NCBI GenBank assembly: GCA_026982315.1
Contig: JALSHI010000025.1
Location: 124,001 to 188,000 of the forward strand
Reading direction: 5' to 3'
Source of the DNA: Lysobacterales bacterium
GTDB lineage: Bacteria; Pseudomonadota; Gammaproteobacteria; Xanthomonadales; Marinicellaceae
DNA: 64,000 bases
Position 1 is the stretch's first letter, and each line of letters starts with the position of its first letter. The translations under genes and the position numbers were made by a program. The notes under the pieces are model-generated. The model had not been told where the DNA came from and did no database searches. It was given only the letters and a program-made list of their open reading frames with translations. Of this stretch, positions 17,220 to 26,124 are shown piece after piece.

Positions 17220-18968
17220 TTATTCCTGATGATTCGTTGATGAAGAGACAGCCGGTGCGGTCTCGCTGTTTAGTCTCAGCACGTCCTTTCCCTGGCGGAA
17301 AACAATATCCACCGGGATTTTGGCGGCCTGAATGCGATTAAGAGCTTCCTGCAGGGCGGGGGATATCTGTCCCTTTTCTTCGAACCATTGTTTTGTCGCC
17401 GCATAGTCGCCATCGCCTTGCAAGGTCAGTATTTTTTGACTTAAGCCCGCGATGGCCCGATGCATGGCTTCCGGGTTAACGCGGTAGGTTTTGGTTTCCG
17501 GATCAAAAGTAAAGGCGCCGTGTTTGGCAAAATAGTTGAATCTTAGCCGGTTGGCCACGCCGTGGGCGGAACTGGAGCCAAAACGAATGGAGCGAAAAAT
17601 GCCCGCCAGGAAAGTGGTGTAGTAATCCATCAGTTCGCCATCGGTGATTTCTCCTTTTTCCAAAAGCTTTTCCACCATGTACAAACCGAGAATATCGGCC
17701 TTACCTTCTTCTGTGGCCGAAGCCAGTTCTTTCAGGGACTGGCGCACTGTGCCTTGACCGTTAATGGTGTTTTTTATTCCCAAGCCATGGGCCACTTCGT
17801 GAAACATGGTGTTGGCAAAAAAAGCATCAAAGGTTACATGCTTGCGTTGATCCGGGGCAATCACAATATCGGCAATGGGCTGTAAAATTTTGTCAAACTT
17901 GGCGCGCATGGCATTTTTCAATTGCAGCCGCCGGGTCCCTTTTTCCAGTTGCACCTGTTCATCGTTGGGCAAATTGATGGCTATGGTTTTGGAACCGGCA
18001 TTGCTGTGACCGGCGTAGTACACCACATCGTAAGCATTCAGGTCTGAATCAGTGCCAGGTTTTTCGGCTTTATATCGGGGCGCGACCGGGAGAGATTTTT
18101 GCAGGTCAGGCAACAAGGCGGAAAAACGCGCCAGTTTTCGACTCCATTCCTTGTCTTTGAGCAATACATAGGCCTCATAGGCCGCCTTGTAGCCAAACAG
18201 TTGGTCTTCATAGGTTTCAATGGGGCCGATGACAATGTCAATGGGATTATCCTTGGTGTCCAGCCATTGCCTGTCACTGTCACGAAAGTCATCAGACAGG
18301 AGTGCGGCGGCGCGCATGCGCAGATACCTGGCAAAACTCGGGTTTTGTGCCAAATCTGCGGCCTGGCGAAGCAATTTGGCTGCCTGTTCCAGTTGCGTAG
18401 CATAGGCCTGGTGATAAGGCACGGTCACCAGTTGTCCCCGGGCATTGCGCCGGAGCAGGGTATACAGGCTGGTTTTTTCAGGCAATTGAGCACGCTTGAA
18501 TTCTTCTTTGCTCATGTCTTCAGGGTAAAAGCGGGCGCCAGGGGGTTTTTGGCCGTATTGGGGCAGAAAGGGCTTGTCTCCATTGAGCCGGTCCCATGGG
18601 CCATAATTGATTTCCACCAGCCTTGCCAGGTTGGCGTTGTCATACTGGCTAATCTCGGCCAGCAGGCTTTCTTTATCGCCCCAGGCCTGTTTCCAGAATA
18701 AATCATCCATGATGGCGGCAGCATCGATCAGCAGGGCAATCATTTTCTTCTGATTTTGCGAGTAACCCGAAGTGTCTGCATCCAGGGTAAATTCCGCGTA
18801 AATGTCTTTCACCCGCGGCAAGGATTTCAATGCTGTTTGGGTGGTTTTGTTATTGTTTGGGTGACCGCTTTTTGCTGGATTGGAGTCCCTGTTGGGATAA
18901 GTGGAATTCTGGCAAGCCATAAAGGAAAAAAGTGCCAGCATGGTGATGATAACAGTGCGCAAAAACAT
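17220..18968 (-). CDS. M49-like zinc metallopeptidase, predicted lipoprotein
   Basis: The 582-residue protein has a lipoprotein signal with lipobox FMAC (Cys19), so it is probably anchored in the envelope. The zinc site is HEVAH at residues 390-394, followed by EEGKAD at 420-425. This resembles dipeptidyl-peptidase III (M49), but M49 proper has HELLGH with one extra residue, whereas this has a regular HEXXH. Bacterial relatives are annotated as Zn-dependent hydrolases. Substrate is unknown; peptides or cell-wall fragments are possible. It is the first gene before the CDF transporter and diverges from the FkbM gene, with an extended -10 element on each strand of the gap. Confidence 0.72.
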   Translation of the reverse strand: MFLRTVIITMLALFSFMACQNSTYPNRDSNPAKSGHPNNNKTTQTALKSLPRVKDIYAEFTLDADTSGYSQNQKKMIALLIDAAAIMDDLFWKQAWGDKESLLAEISQYDNANLARLVEINYGPWDRLNGDKPFLPQYGQKPPGARFYPEDMSKEEFKRAQLPEKTSLYTLLRRNARGQLVTVPYHQAYATQLEQAAKLLRQAADLAQNPSFARYLRMRAAALLSDDFRDSDRQWLDTKDNPIDIVIGPIETYEDQLFGYKAAYEAYVLLKDKEWSRKLARFSALLPDLQKSLPVAPRYKAEKPGTDSDLNAYDVVYYAGHSNAGSKTIAINLPNDEQVQLEKGTRRLQLKNAMRAKFDKILQPIADIVIAPDQRKHVTFDAFFANTMFHEVAHGLGIKNTINGQGTVRQSLKELASATEEGKADILGLYMVEKLLEKGEITDGELMDYYTTFLAGIFRSIRFGSSSAHGVANRLRFNYFAKHGAFTFDPETKTYRVNPEAMHRAIAGLSQKILTLQGDGDYAATKQWFEEKGQISPALQEALNRIQAAKIPVDIVFRQGKDVLRLNSETAPAVSSSTNHQE

Positions 18969-19005
18969 GAAATACCCTCAGGCGAAAGTGATAACAAACC
19001 TTGCC

Positions 19006-19014
19006 ATTTTAGCA
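19006..19014 (-). promoter_or_regulatory. Extended -10 element for the M49-like gene
   Basis: The complement reads TGCTAAAAT, 38 bp before the start codon at 18968. The same nine bases occur on the plus strand at 19066-19074, so the two divergent genes have mirror-image elements. No clear -35 box. Confidence 0.45.
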
Positions 19015-19065
19015 CGCAAACCGTGAGACTTAGCCGCTATTGGCCACGGTCCGGAGTGGTGATTG

Positions 19066-19074
19066 TGCTAAAAT
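19066..19074 (+). promoter_or_regulatory. Extended -10 element for the FkbM-led cluster
   Basis: TGCTAAAAT, 54 bp before the ATG at 19128. A convincing -35 box is absent, as is usual with TGN-type -10 elements. Confidence 0.45.
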
Positions 19075-19127
19075 CCGGCCTTTGTCAGGCGCGCTGTGTC
19101 ATTTGACTTTTCCCATTGAGTACATTT

Positions 19128-19934
19128 ATGTTTAAACACATCAAGAACTTTTTTTCTGCCAGAGCGCCGAAAAAAAAACAGCCTGGCCATCAGCGACGGT
19201 CAGAACAAACCACTGCCGATGCTTTGCCCGCAGAAATGCCAGAATGGCTATCGGCACAAAACCGCTATGGGCATTACTGTGTCCCCAAATCCTCGGCTCA
19301 CCGGCCCGCAGCGCGGCGCATTCTGAATGGCATGGTGCATGAGCCCAGAACCATCCGCTTTATCCGCCAACATTGCGGCACAGGCGATGTTGTTCACGCA
19401 GGCACCTATTTTGGTGATTTTATTCCCGGCATCGCCAGCGGCTTAGGCCCGCAGGCCCTGCTGTGGGCGTTTGAGCCGGTGAAGGAAAACTACCTGTGTG
19501 CGCAAGGGACAGTTAACCTGAATAAACTGGACAATGTGCATTTGCATCATGCCGGTTTGGGCAGTAAAAAAGGTGTTTTGGCCATGGTGACCACAGATAA
19601 ACAGGGCGCGGCCCTGGGCGGAGGCAGCCGAATCGCCGTGGGAAACCGGCAAAACACCGTGCCAGTGAATATTTTGTGCATCGACGATGTCATCCCCGAA
19701 AACCGCCAGGTTTCAGTGATTCAACTGGATGTGGAAGGCCAGGAATTGCCTGCCTTGCAAGGGGCGATAAAAACCATTGCGCGCTGCCGTCCCATTCTTG
19801 TTTTGGAGGTGCTGGAAAAAAATACGGTACTGGAATCTGCCTGGGTGCGTCAACATCTGCTTGAACAGGGTTATCAAATTCGTGGCAAGGTCCATGAAAA
19901 CGCGGTGCTTTCTGTAGAACCTGTACATCTCTAG
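19128..19934 (+). CDS. FkbM family methyltransferase
   Basis: FkbM-type enzymes use S-adenosylmethionine to methylate hydroxyl groups, often on sugars of surface glycans or on polyketides. Seen here: DVVHAGTYFGDFIPGIASG (SAM-binding glycine-rich region), LLWAFEPVKENYLCAQ (acidic residue for SAM ribose and the EP motif), and the family hallmark IQLDVEGQELPALQGA. From the ATG it is 268 residues with a basic N-terminus. A TTG at 19116 could add four residues; neither has a strong ribosome binding site, and I prefer the ATG. First gene of the 19-24 kb accessory cluster. Confidence 0.82.
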   Translation: MFKHIKNFFSARAPKKKQPGHQRRSEQTTADALPAEMPEWLSAQNRYGHYCVPKSSAHRPAARRILNGMVHEPRTIRFIRQHCGTGDVVHAGTYFGDFIPGIASGLGPQALLWAFEPVKENYLCAQGTVNLNKLDNVHLHHAGLGSKKGVLAMVTTDKQGAALGGGSRIAVGNRQNTVPVNILCIDDVIPENRQVSVIQLDVEGQELPALQGAIKTIARCRPILVLEVLEKNTVLESAWVRQHLLEQGYQIRGKVHENAVLSVEPVHL

Positions 19935-19947
19935 AGTATTTATAGCT

Positions 19948-21858
19948 TTGATAAAACAGTATCGTGCAAGCAAAAATATCCACTCATTCTGGCTCTGGCT
20001 TTGTTTGTCATGGATGTTGCCGGTTTCCGTTTTGGCCGCGCCTGACGCCGCGCCGCCAACCGGAAAGTCGGACAGGTTTTTATTCCTGATTAACTCAGAC
20101 CCGCAAATGGGTGAGCAGGTCGCTCACAACAGGGGCCTGCGCATTCTCAACGAGCTACTTCAGCAATTTGTGGATGAGACCAATGCCCGCAAAGGCGCTC
20201 AGCGATCGGCGTTTGTGGTCTGGAATGGGGATCTTGTCTGGGCGGCATTGCCCGATGCCTTTGCCAACTTTGTGCGTATCGTTCGCGAGCTGACTGTGCC
20301 TTCCGTGCTGGTTCATGGTAACCATGACGGCAAGAAAACCGACTCCCAGTTTTTGCAGGTTCAACAACAACTGTCCGGTTATCAGCGACTGAATTATTCC
20401 TTCGATTATGGCCGCTGGCACTTTATTGTTATTGCCTCGCAACCCAAATATCCCGATCAGGCAGACAAGGCGCGGTTGTTGCAATGGCTGGAACACGAAC
20501 TCAAAACCCATCGCGACCAGCCTGTCATGCTGTTTATGCATTACCATTTGCTGCCAGTGGGCCTGTCGCAAATGGAGTACTACACCTATACGCCCGCCAA
20601 ATTCCGGCAGCAAATGCTTGACCTGGTGACACGCTATGGCAATGTCCGTTATGTTTTTTCCGGCCATGTGCATTCCGGCATCAAATCCTCAATTAAAGCC
20701 AGCAAAGAATACAAAGGAACCAAGTTTGTGGTGGTGCCCACGCCGGTTTTTCAGCGCCCATTTGGGGAGGAATATCCCGAATTTGCCGACCCGGGCCGTT
20801 ACGACAAGCGTGGATTTTATCTGGAAGTGCATGTTGACGGGGAGCATGTACGACTGGTGGGGCGTAAAATTGGCCGCCCGGTGACAAAAGAATTTCCTAA
20901 ACATTTCCCGCATTACACGCCAGAGATGGATCCCCGCCATCTGGTCCCTGAGTCCCGTTTGCCGGCCAATACTGAATTATTGAATGGCGGATTTACACAA
21001 GGGATGGCTGGTTGGCACACCAGCTGGCGCTACCAGCGTGATCAGAGCCCCATGTTTATCAACCGGAGCATGGCTGGCAAAAATCTCCTGCAACAAACCG
21101 CAGGCTATGGCGCCTGGAATTTCGACGAATACCAAGAGAGTTTTCAACTGGTTACATGGAAGGCAGGCCAGCCCCATAATCTGGATTATTTTTTGACGCC
21201 AAAGCGTTTCAGTAAACAGGGCGCAGGCGGTTATGTACGCGTTTTCAGTTATCTCAAAAGTGGCGATTTGGGCCCCTTGCTGCTTGTGCACTGGGGAGAG
21301 CGGGAAAACAGCGCCAAGGATATGATACGCTCCTGGGCCTATAACGCCACAGGTAGACGGCATGGCCCGCTGTGGCTGGACAAGAAACTGAAACAAGGCA
21401 CACTGGCCAGTTATCGTTTGCCTGTGCGGATAAAAAAAGAAAACCACATCGCTATTGCCCTAAACCAGCTTTTTGCCCAGGTACTGGGCGAGTCGGGTCT
21501 GGACCAGATTGACCACATCGGCATTGCGCATGGGGTGTGGACCCGGATAACGCCGCAAGGTACGCCGATACGGGCTGTTATGGCCGTTGATGCGGTGCGT
21601 TTGTCACATGAGCCGGCAGATAAGCCTGCCTATCCCTTGATGCTGAATAACCAGCCTGTTAAAACTGAATGGCGGGATCAGGAATCCGTGCCATATAGCG
21701 AGCACTACCGGAAGCTCATCCAGAAACGCAGAAAAAAACGCCTTCAGTCCGATATCAAACCCAGACAGAAAAAAGCGCCGCAACTGCCTTTGCGGCAGCC
21801 ACCCCAGAGCAAAGAAAAGCCGGTTATCTGTTCCCGAAATATGGAATGTGACATATGA
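19948..21858 (+). CDS. Secreted calcineurin-like metallophosphoesterase
   Basis: A 636-residue protein with an N-terminal signal segment (hydrophobic SFWLWLCLSWMLPVSVLA) and a full set of metallophosphoesterase metal motifs: NSDPQMG, WNGDLVW, GNHDGK, MHYHLLP and SGHVHSG. The first motif has D-P-Q where many have D-x-H. Beyond about residue 330 lies a 250-residue domain rich in aromatics and Gly, possibly a beta-sandwich, then a Lys/Arg/Gln-rich tail. It would act outside the inner membrane on phosphomono- or diesters. The start is a TTG 13 bases after the FkbM stop; the ribosome binding site is weak, so the start is uncertain. It overlaps the sulfotransferase by 4 bases. Confidence 0.78.
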   Translation: MIKQYRASKNIHSFWLWLCLSWMLPVSVLAAPDAAPPTGKSDRFLFLINSDPQMGEQVAHNRGLRILNELLQQFVDETNARKGAQRSAFVVWNGDLVWAALPDAFANFVRIVRELTVPSVLVHGNHDGKKTDSQFLQVQQQLSGYQRLNYSFDYGRWHFIVIASQPKYPDQADKARLLQWLEHELKTHRDQPVMLFMHYHLLPVGLSQMEYYTYTPAKFRQQMLDLVTRYGNVRYVFSGHVHSGIKSSIKASKEYKGTKFVVVPTPVFQRPFGEEYPEFADPGRYDKRGFYLEVHVDGEHVRLVGRKIGRPVTKEFPKHFPHYTPEMDPRHLVPESRLPANTELLNGGFTQGMAGWHTSWRYQRDQSPMFINRSMAGKNLLQQTAGYGAWNFDEYQESFQLVTWKAGQPHNLDYFLTPKRFSKQGAGGYVRVFSYLKSGDLGPLLLVHWGERENSAKDMIRSWAYNATGRRHGPLWLDKKLKQGTLASYRLPVRIKKENHIAIALNQLFAQVLGESGLDQIDHIGIAHGVWTRITPQGTPIRAVMAVDAVRLSHEPADKPAYPLMLNNQPVKTEWRDQESVPYSEHYRKLIQKRRKKRLQSDIKPRQKKAPQLPLRQPPQSKEKPVICSRNMECDI

Positions 21859-22961
21859 AAAAAGCCGCTTACCAGTTACTTGAGTCAACGGTTGGGCAGG
21901 CGGCCAATGGCGTTTTGGGAAAACAGGTCTGGCTACGCAGTCATATACGGAGAATTCTCTTGAAACAGCAATTCACCCTCGACAAAGATCGTCTTGACCG
22001 CTGGTATCGCTTGCCGGTGGAAGAACGCAATCAGCAAAACAATGCGCTCATTGACGAGCGACTTTTGCCCTGGCGCGTGATGGTGCGCCGCAGTCAAAAG
22101 AAACCCTTGCCCGGGCTGGCGGGTTTCCATGTCATTTTTTTTCATATCCCCAAAACCGGCGGCACCACGCTGGATTATCTGACTGCAAAAAACTATCGCA
22201 TCGATTTCGTCCAGCAAGTCAACGCGCCAGCGCTGGATGAACATGTGGCCGGAGCCTTCAAGAACAAACGGGCTTATCGGGCCTATTTGGGGCATTACGA
22301 ATTAAATGATGTGGTCTATCAGTTGCTGGACCGGCCCAAACTGGTACAGTTCACCATGCTGCGGGAGCCTGTGTCGCGCGTGGTCTCATATTACGATTAT
22401 CTGCGCAGCAGTCCCAACCACCCGAAATATCCTATTGCCAAGGATTTGACCCTGGCAGAGTTTGTTCAGCATCCGGAGATTGACGAAGTCGAAAACGGCC
22501 AGTCTTACCGGATTCTGGGGTTACTCAAACATGGCTTGCACCACCGCTGTCAGCAATCGGAAAAAGCCTTGATTGACGCTGTCACGCATCAGCTTGAACA
22601 CCGTTTTTCCCTGTTTGGGTTAACCGAGCGCTTTGACGATTTTCTGATTATGGCGCAAAGAACCCTGGGCTGGCCGGATATTTTCTACAAACGCCTGAAC
22701 GAATCCCGGGTCAAAACAGACAAGCGCACGATACCGGCGGAAACGCTGGAGATTATCCGCCAGCGAAACCGCATTGACAGTGCGTTGTATGAATTTGCAA
22801 CCCGGCTGTTTGACCAGCGCTTTAAACGCCTGGGACTTGACAGTGAAGACACACAGCGTTTCCAGGCAGCCAACCAGTCATTTGTGGACCTGTTGCAATG
22901 GCACCAATGGCGGGATACCGATAATTGCGACTCCAGGCAGGACACTCGCTACAGCGCGTGA
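21855..22961 (+). CDS. Sulfotransferase family protein
   Basis: The 368-residue protein carries the 5'-phosphosulfate-binding loop FHIPKTGGTTLDYL (PKTGGTT at residues 99-105) and a 3'-phosphate motif LREPVSRVVSYYDYL, as in the carbohydrate (heparan-type, sulfotransfer_2) class that moves sulfate from PAPS onto sugars. A basic N-terminal stretch precedes the domain; no membrane anchor is evident. Its ATG overlaps the phosphoesterase stop (ATGA), and the next gene starts 8 bases after its end, so the three are surely one transcription unit. A glycan or glycolipid acceptor is inferred from family and context. Confidence 0.82.
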   Translation: MKKAAYQLLESTVGQAANGVLGKQVWLRSHIRRILLKQQFTLDKDRLDRWYRLPVEERNQQNNALIDERLLPWRVMVRRSQKKPLPGLAGFHVIFFHIPKTGGTTLDYLTAKNYRIDFVQQVNAPALDEHVAGAFKNKRAYRAYLGHYELNDVVYQLLDRPKLVQFTMLREPVSRVVSYYDYLRSSPNHPKYPIAKDLTLAEFVQHPEIDEVENGQSYRILGLLKHGLHHRCQQSEKALIDAVTHQLEHRFSLFGLTERFDDFLIMAQRTLGWPDIFYKRLNESRVKTDKRTIPAETLEIIRQRNRIDSALYEFATRLFDQRFKRLGLDSEDTQRFQAANQSFVDLLQWHQWRDTDNCDSRQDTRYSA

Positions 22962-22969
22962 GTCCCAAC

Positions 22970-24043
22970 ATGCAAAAAATTCGTAACCAGTGGCGTAATT
23001 ACAGTACATTATTTCGCTGGTTGATGGGCACCTATTACCAACAGGAAAAGTGGGCTTTCTGGTTCGTACAAGCTTTAATGGGAGCCGCAACAGTACTGGG
23101 GTTTATCTGGATGACCGGCGTAGTGCTGGGGTTTGCCCATGAACAAGGTGCCGTGCCCGAGCGATATCGGTTGTTTGCGCCATTGTTTCAGCAACCTTTA
23201 TGGGTCTGGTTAGGCTTGTTATCTGTGGCCGGTTTATTGTCGGCAGTGGCCTTTTACTTGTCCTTTCGCGTCGGCGTTGAGTCCGCCTTGCGATTCCAAG
23301 GCCGCCTTTTTCAGGATGTGCTGCAGGCATATTGGCGCACCTTCACTCTACAGCCCCGTAATGATCAGGTATCACGTGAGCTGCTGCGTATCCTGCGTTT
23401 GAACACCCATTTGGCCGGACAGGTATGCAGACGATTGACACGGGCTTTCATTCCTGCACTAACCGCCATTGTCGGGAGTTTTGGGCTTTTTTATCTGAAC
23501 TTTGACTTGACACTCATGCTGTTGCCGCTGTTTATCCTCTATGCGGCGGCTTTGTATCGCGTTAACATCCTGGCTGCTGAAACATCCAACAAGTTACAGC
23601 AAGTCTTTCAACACAGCCAGGAAAGCCTGAAAGCAGCGTTGCGAAACAGGCATCCAGAGAATGGTACGGCTGCCGTCAACGAATCAGCTAAAAAAATCCT
23701 GCTGGAAAGTGAATACCTGCCACTATCGCGCCTAAAATACCAGCGACGCCTGGTGGAGATTCATGTGACCTGGATAAAAACCGTGTTATTGGTTATGGCC
23801 ATTATCCTGCTGGTCTTTGGATTTGGCTGGAACCAGCACAAAGGCGGCGTTGACTGGGCAGCTTTGTTGATCTATCTGGTCTTATTGCGATTTACCGCCA
23901 CCGGCTGGCAACTGTTGGGCATGTCCACCGTGGCTTTCAGCCGCTTTTTGCCGGAAATCAAAGAGCTAAATGCGTTTTTGCAGCACCCTGAAAACCTTTC
24001 GGCACGCGCTTCCGAAAGTTTGGAAGATCTGGAAGAATACTAG
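22970..24043 (+). CDS. ABC-exporter-like transmembrane protein without ATPase domain
   Basis: This 357-residue protein has about six hydrophobic segments arranged as in type IV ABC exporters: two early helices (about 35-55 and 70-95), a long cytosolic loop containing VGVESALRFQGRLFQDVL (coupling-helix-like), a central pair (about 145-190), and a last pair (about 268-320). It ends at ELNAFLQHPENLSARASE, the point where the nucleotide-binding domain would begin in a full exporter, and no Walker motif is present here or in neighbours. I start it at the ATG at 22970; an upstream TTG at 22925 would overlap the sulfotransferase. Function unknown: it may pair with an ATPase encoded elsewhere, or act without one. 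Confidence 0.68.
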   Translation: MQKIRNQWRNYSTLFRWLMGTYYQQEKWAFWFVQALMGAATVLGFIWMTGVVLGFAHEQGAVPERYRLFAPLFQQPLWVWLGLLSVAGLLSAVAFYLSFRVGVESALRFQGRLFQDVLQAYWRTFTLQPRNDQVSRELLRILRLNTHLAGQVCRRLTRAFIPALTAIVGSFGLFYLNFDLTLMLLPLFILYAAALYRVNILAAETSNKLQQVFQHSQESLKAALRNRHPENGTAAVNESAKKILLESEYLPLSRLKYQRRLVEIHVTWIKTVLLVMAIILLVFGFGWNQHKGGVDWAALLIYLVLLRFTATGWQLLGMSTVAFSRFLPEIKELNAFLQHPENLSARASESLEDLEEY

Positions 24044-24097
24044 CGTGGACATCAATCCCCAGTCACGGTAAACTGCTTCTTTTCAGCCTAGAGACTG

Positions 24098-24940
24098 ATG
24101 GAAAAAGACAAACAACAAATGGAAGATGACTCCCGATCGTGGTGGGAGAAACTGGGACAGGTGATTTCCGGCGAGCCGAAAAACCGGCAGGAACTCCTCG
24201 ACATTCTGCGCGAAGCGCGGGCCAACGGGCTGCTGGATGCCGACGTGTTGGGTATGATAGAAGGGGCGCTCAAGGTCAGCGAACTGCAAGTACGTCAGGT
24301 CATGATTCCACGGGCACAAATGGTGGCGATACCCCAGCAGGCCAGTCTGGATGAAATTCTACATATCATCGTGGATTCAGGCCACTCCCGCTTTCCTGTC
24401 ACCGGCGAAGACAAGGACGAGATTGAAGGCATTTTGCTGGCCAAGGATTTGCTCAAGCATTTTATCAGCCCCCAGAATGCTTTTGATATTAATCAATATA
24501 TCCGGCCTGCGGTTTTTATCCCTGAATCCAAACGGGTGAATGTGCTGTTGAAAGAGTTTCGCACAAACCGGAATCACATGGCCATTGTGCTGGATGAGTA
24601 TGGTGGGGTGGCCGGTCTGGTGACCATTGAAGATTTGCTGGAAGAAATTGTTGGCGATATCGATGACGAATATGATGAAGAGGAGGACCCCTTTATTCTT
24701 GAAGTCAAACCGGGGCAATTCCGTATCAACGCCTTAACCACCATCGAAGATTTTAACGCCCGCTTCAACAGTAACTTTAGCGATGATGAAGTGGACACCA
24801 TTGGTGGACTCATTATTTCCGAGCTTGGCCGTTTGCCAGAAACCGGCGAAAAGGTTCGTGTTGGCGATTATCATTTTCATATTGCCAAAACGGATAATCG
24901 GCGTTTACAAACCGTGGAGTTGGACTTGCCTGCCGCCTGA
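24098..24940 (+). CDS. corC: CorC/HlyC family CBS-domain protein
   Basis: CorC-type proteins are linked to magnesium and cobalt efflux. The 280-residue cytosolic protein has an acidic N-terminus, two CBS domains (about 67-125 and 132-190, with MIPRAQMVAIP, SRFPVTGEDKD and HMAIVLDEYGGVAGLVTIEDLLEEIVG), and a C-terminal CorC_HlyC domain (about 205-278, with DDEVDTIGGLIISELGRLPETGE). In E. coli and relatives corC lies in ybeZ-ybeY-corC-lnt; here the upstream partners are missing from the window and the gene overlaps a DUF4105 gene by one base (TGATG). Confidence 0.92.
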   Translation: MEKDKQQMEDDSRSWWEKLGQVISGEPKNRQELLDILREARANGLLDADVLGMIEGALKVSELQVRQVMIPRAQMVAIPQQASLDEILHIIVDSGHSRFPVTGEDKDEIEGILLAKDLLKHFISPQNAFDINQYIRPAVFIPESKRVNVLLKEFRTNRNHMAIVLDEYGGVAGLVTIEDLLEEIVGDIDDEYDEEEDPFILEVKPGQFRINALTTIEDFNARFNSNFSDDEVDTIGGLIISELGRLPETGEKVRVGDYHFHIAKTDNRRLQTVELDLPAA

Positions 24941-26124
24941 TGCCCGTCCTGTTTTTGTCTCAACACACCCACGATAAAAAAACATATCCTGGATTTTTAC
25001 TGCTGTTTTTTGGTCTGGCCATGGTCATAGTCACGACGGTATGGGCAACCCCGTCGGAAAATACACCAGCCTCGGAAACTGATTCCCCGCGCTTTTTTCT
25101 GGTGACCATTGGCCCGGGAAAGGCTTATTGGTCCGCCTGGGGGCACACGGAATTATTGGTGCAGCAGCCTGGGCAAGAAGGCATTATCTACAGTTATGGC
25201 TATTTTGACTTTGCTGATGAGGACTTTTTCAGCAATTTCCTCACAGGCCGTATGCGCTATTTCCTGGATCATGAGCCGGCTGCCAGGGAGCTGAATCGCT
25301 TTGCCGCCGAAGGCCGTGACATTTGGTTACAACCTCTGGACATTCCCGCTGAAAAATCCTGGCAGCTCTTGCAGGCCTTGCAGCAACAGGATACAGACGC
25401 CAACCGCTACTACGACTATGATTATTTTCAGGCCAATTGCACTTCGCGCATTCGGGACCTGATTAATCAGGCGGTGTCCCGGCCATTGCAACCCTGGCTT
25501 TCTCGCCAGCCAGGGCCAAGCTGGGCCGAGCTGACATTGCCAGTAGACAATCAGGGCTGGCTCAATCTGGCCTTGTCCTTGGCCTATGGACAGCCCGCAT
25601 GGGAAAAGCGCAATCGCTGGGAAAACGCTGTCTTCCCCTTGCGACTCAAAAACACCCTGGAGCAACTACCCGTCGCGTTGCGCCCGGTTGAAAACAGCCA
25701 GCAGGTCTTCCAGGGACGGCCAGCAACAGTGAGTTTCTGGGCCACTCACGGCCCCCTTGCAGGCATCTCACTGCTGTTTTTACTGGCCATGCTATGGCCA
25801 CGCAGCCGATTCTGGGGCATAAAAATCTGGCTGATTGTGCAAACGCTGACAGGCTGGGTTTTACTGGGTTTATGGTTATTGACCAACCATTATATTGCCG
25901 CCAAAAACCCGAATATCCTCCTGATGTGGCCGTGGGCACTGGCATTGCTGAAATGCCAGGGACAGCACAAACGTTATTGTGATAAATGGCTGATGCTGTC
26001 CCTGGCGGCCACTGGGCTCTGGCTGCTCTGGGCGTTTAATGCCGGGGCTTTGTACCTGCTGCCATTTGCACTGTTGGACCTGCTGCTTGTCTTTTTGCTT
26101 TTCCGGGCAAAAAATCACAACTAA
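24940..26124 (+). CDS. DUF4105 / Lnb-type membrane protein, possible lipoprotein N-acyltransferase
   Basis: The 394-residue protein has an N-terminal hydrophobic anchor (about 17-36), a periplasmic domain of DUF4105 type (about 50-240), and three to four hydrophobic segments in the last 150 residues. Conserved-looking catalytic candidates are H69 in SAWGHTELLV and C167 in YFQANCTSRIRDLI, resembling papain-like thiol enzymes. DUF4105 is the N-terminal domain of Lnb, described as the lipoprotein N-acyltransferase of Bacteroides. The gene starts on the corC stop codon, exactly where lnt (the usual N-acyltransferase) lies in many gammaproteobacteria. Family membership is fairly secure; the acyltransferase role is inference from family plus position. 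Confidence 0.7.
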   Translation: MPVLFLSQHTHDKKTYPGFLLLFFGLAMVIVTTVWATPSENTPASETDSPRFFLVTIGPGKAYWSAWGHTELLVQQPGQEGIIYSYGYFDFADEDFFSNFLTGRMRYFLDHEPAARELNRFAAEGRDIWLQPLDIPAEKSWQLLQALQQQDTDANRYYDYDYFQANCTSRIRDLINQAVSRPLQPWLSRQPGPSWAELTLPVDNQGWLNLALSLAYGQPAWEKRNRWENAVFPLRLKNTLEQLPVALRPVENSQQVFQGRPATVSFWATHGPLAGISLLFLLAMLWPRSRFWGIKIWLIVQTLTGWVLLGLWLLTNHYIAAKNPNILLMWPWALALLKCQGQHKRYCDKWLMLSLAATGLWLLWAFNAGALYLLPFALLDLLLVFLLFRAKNHN

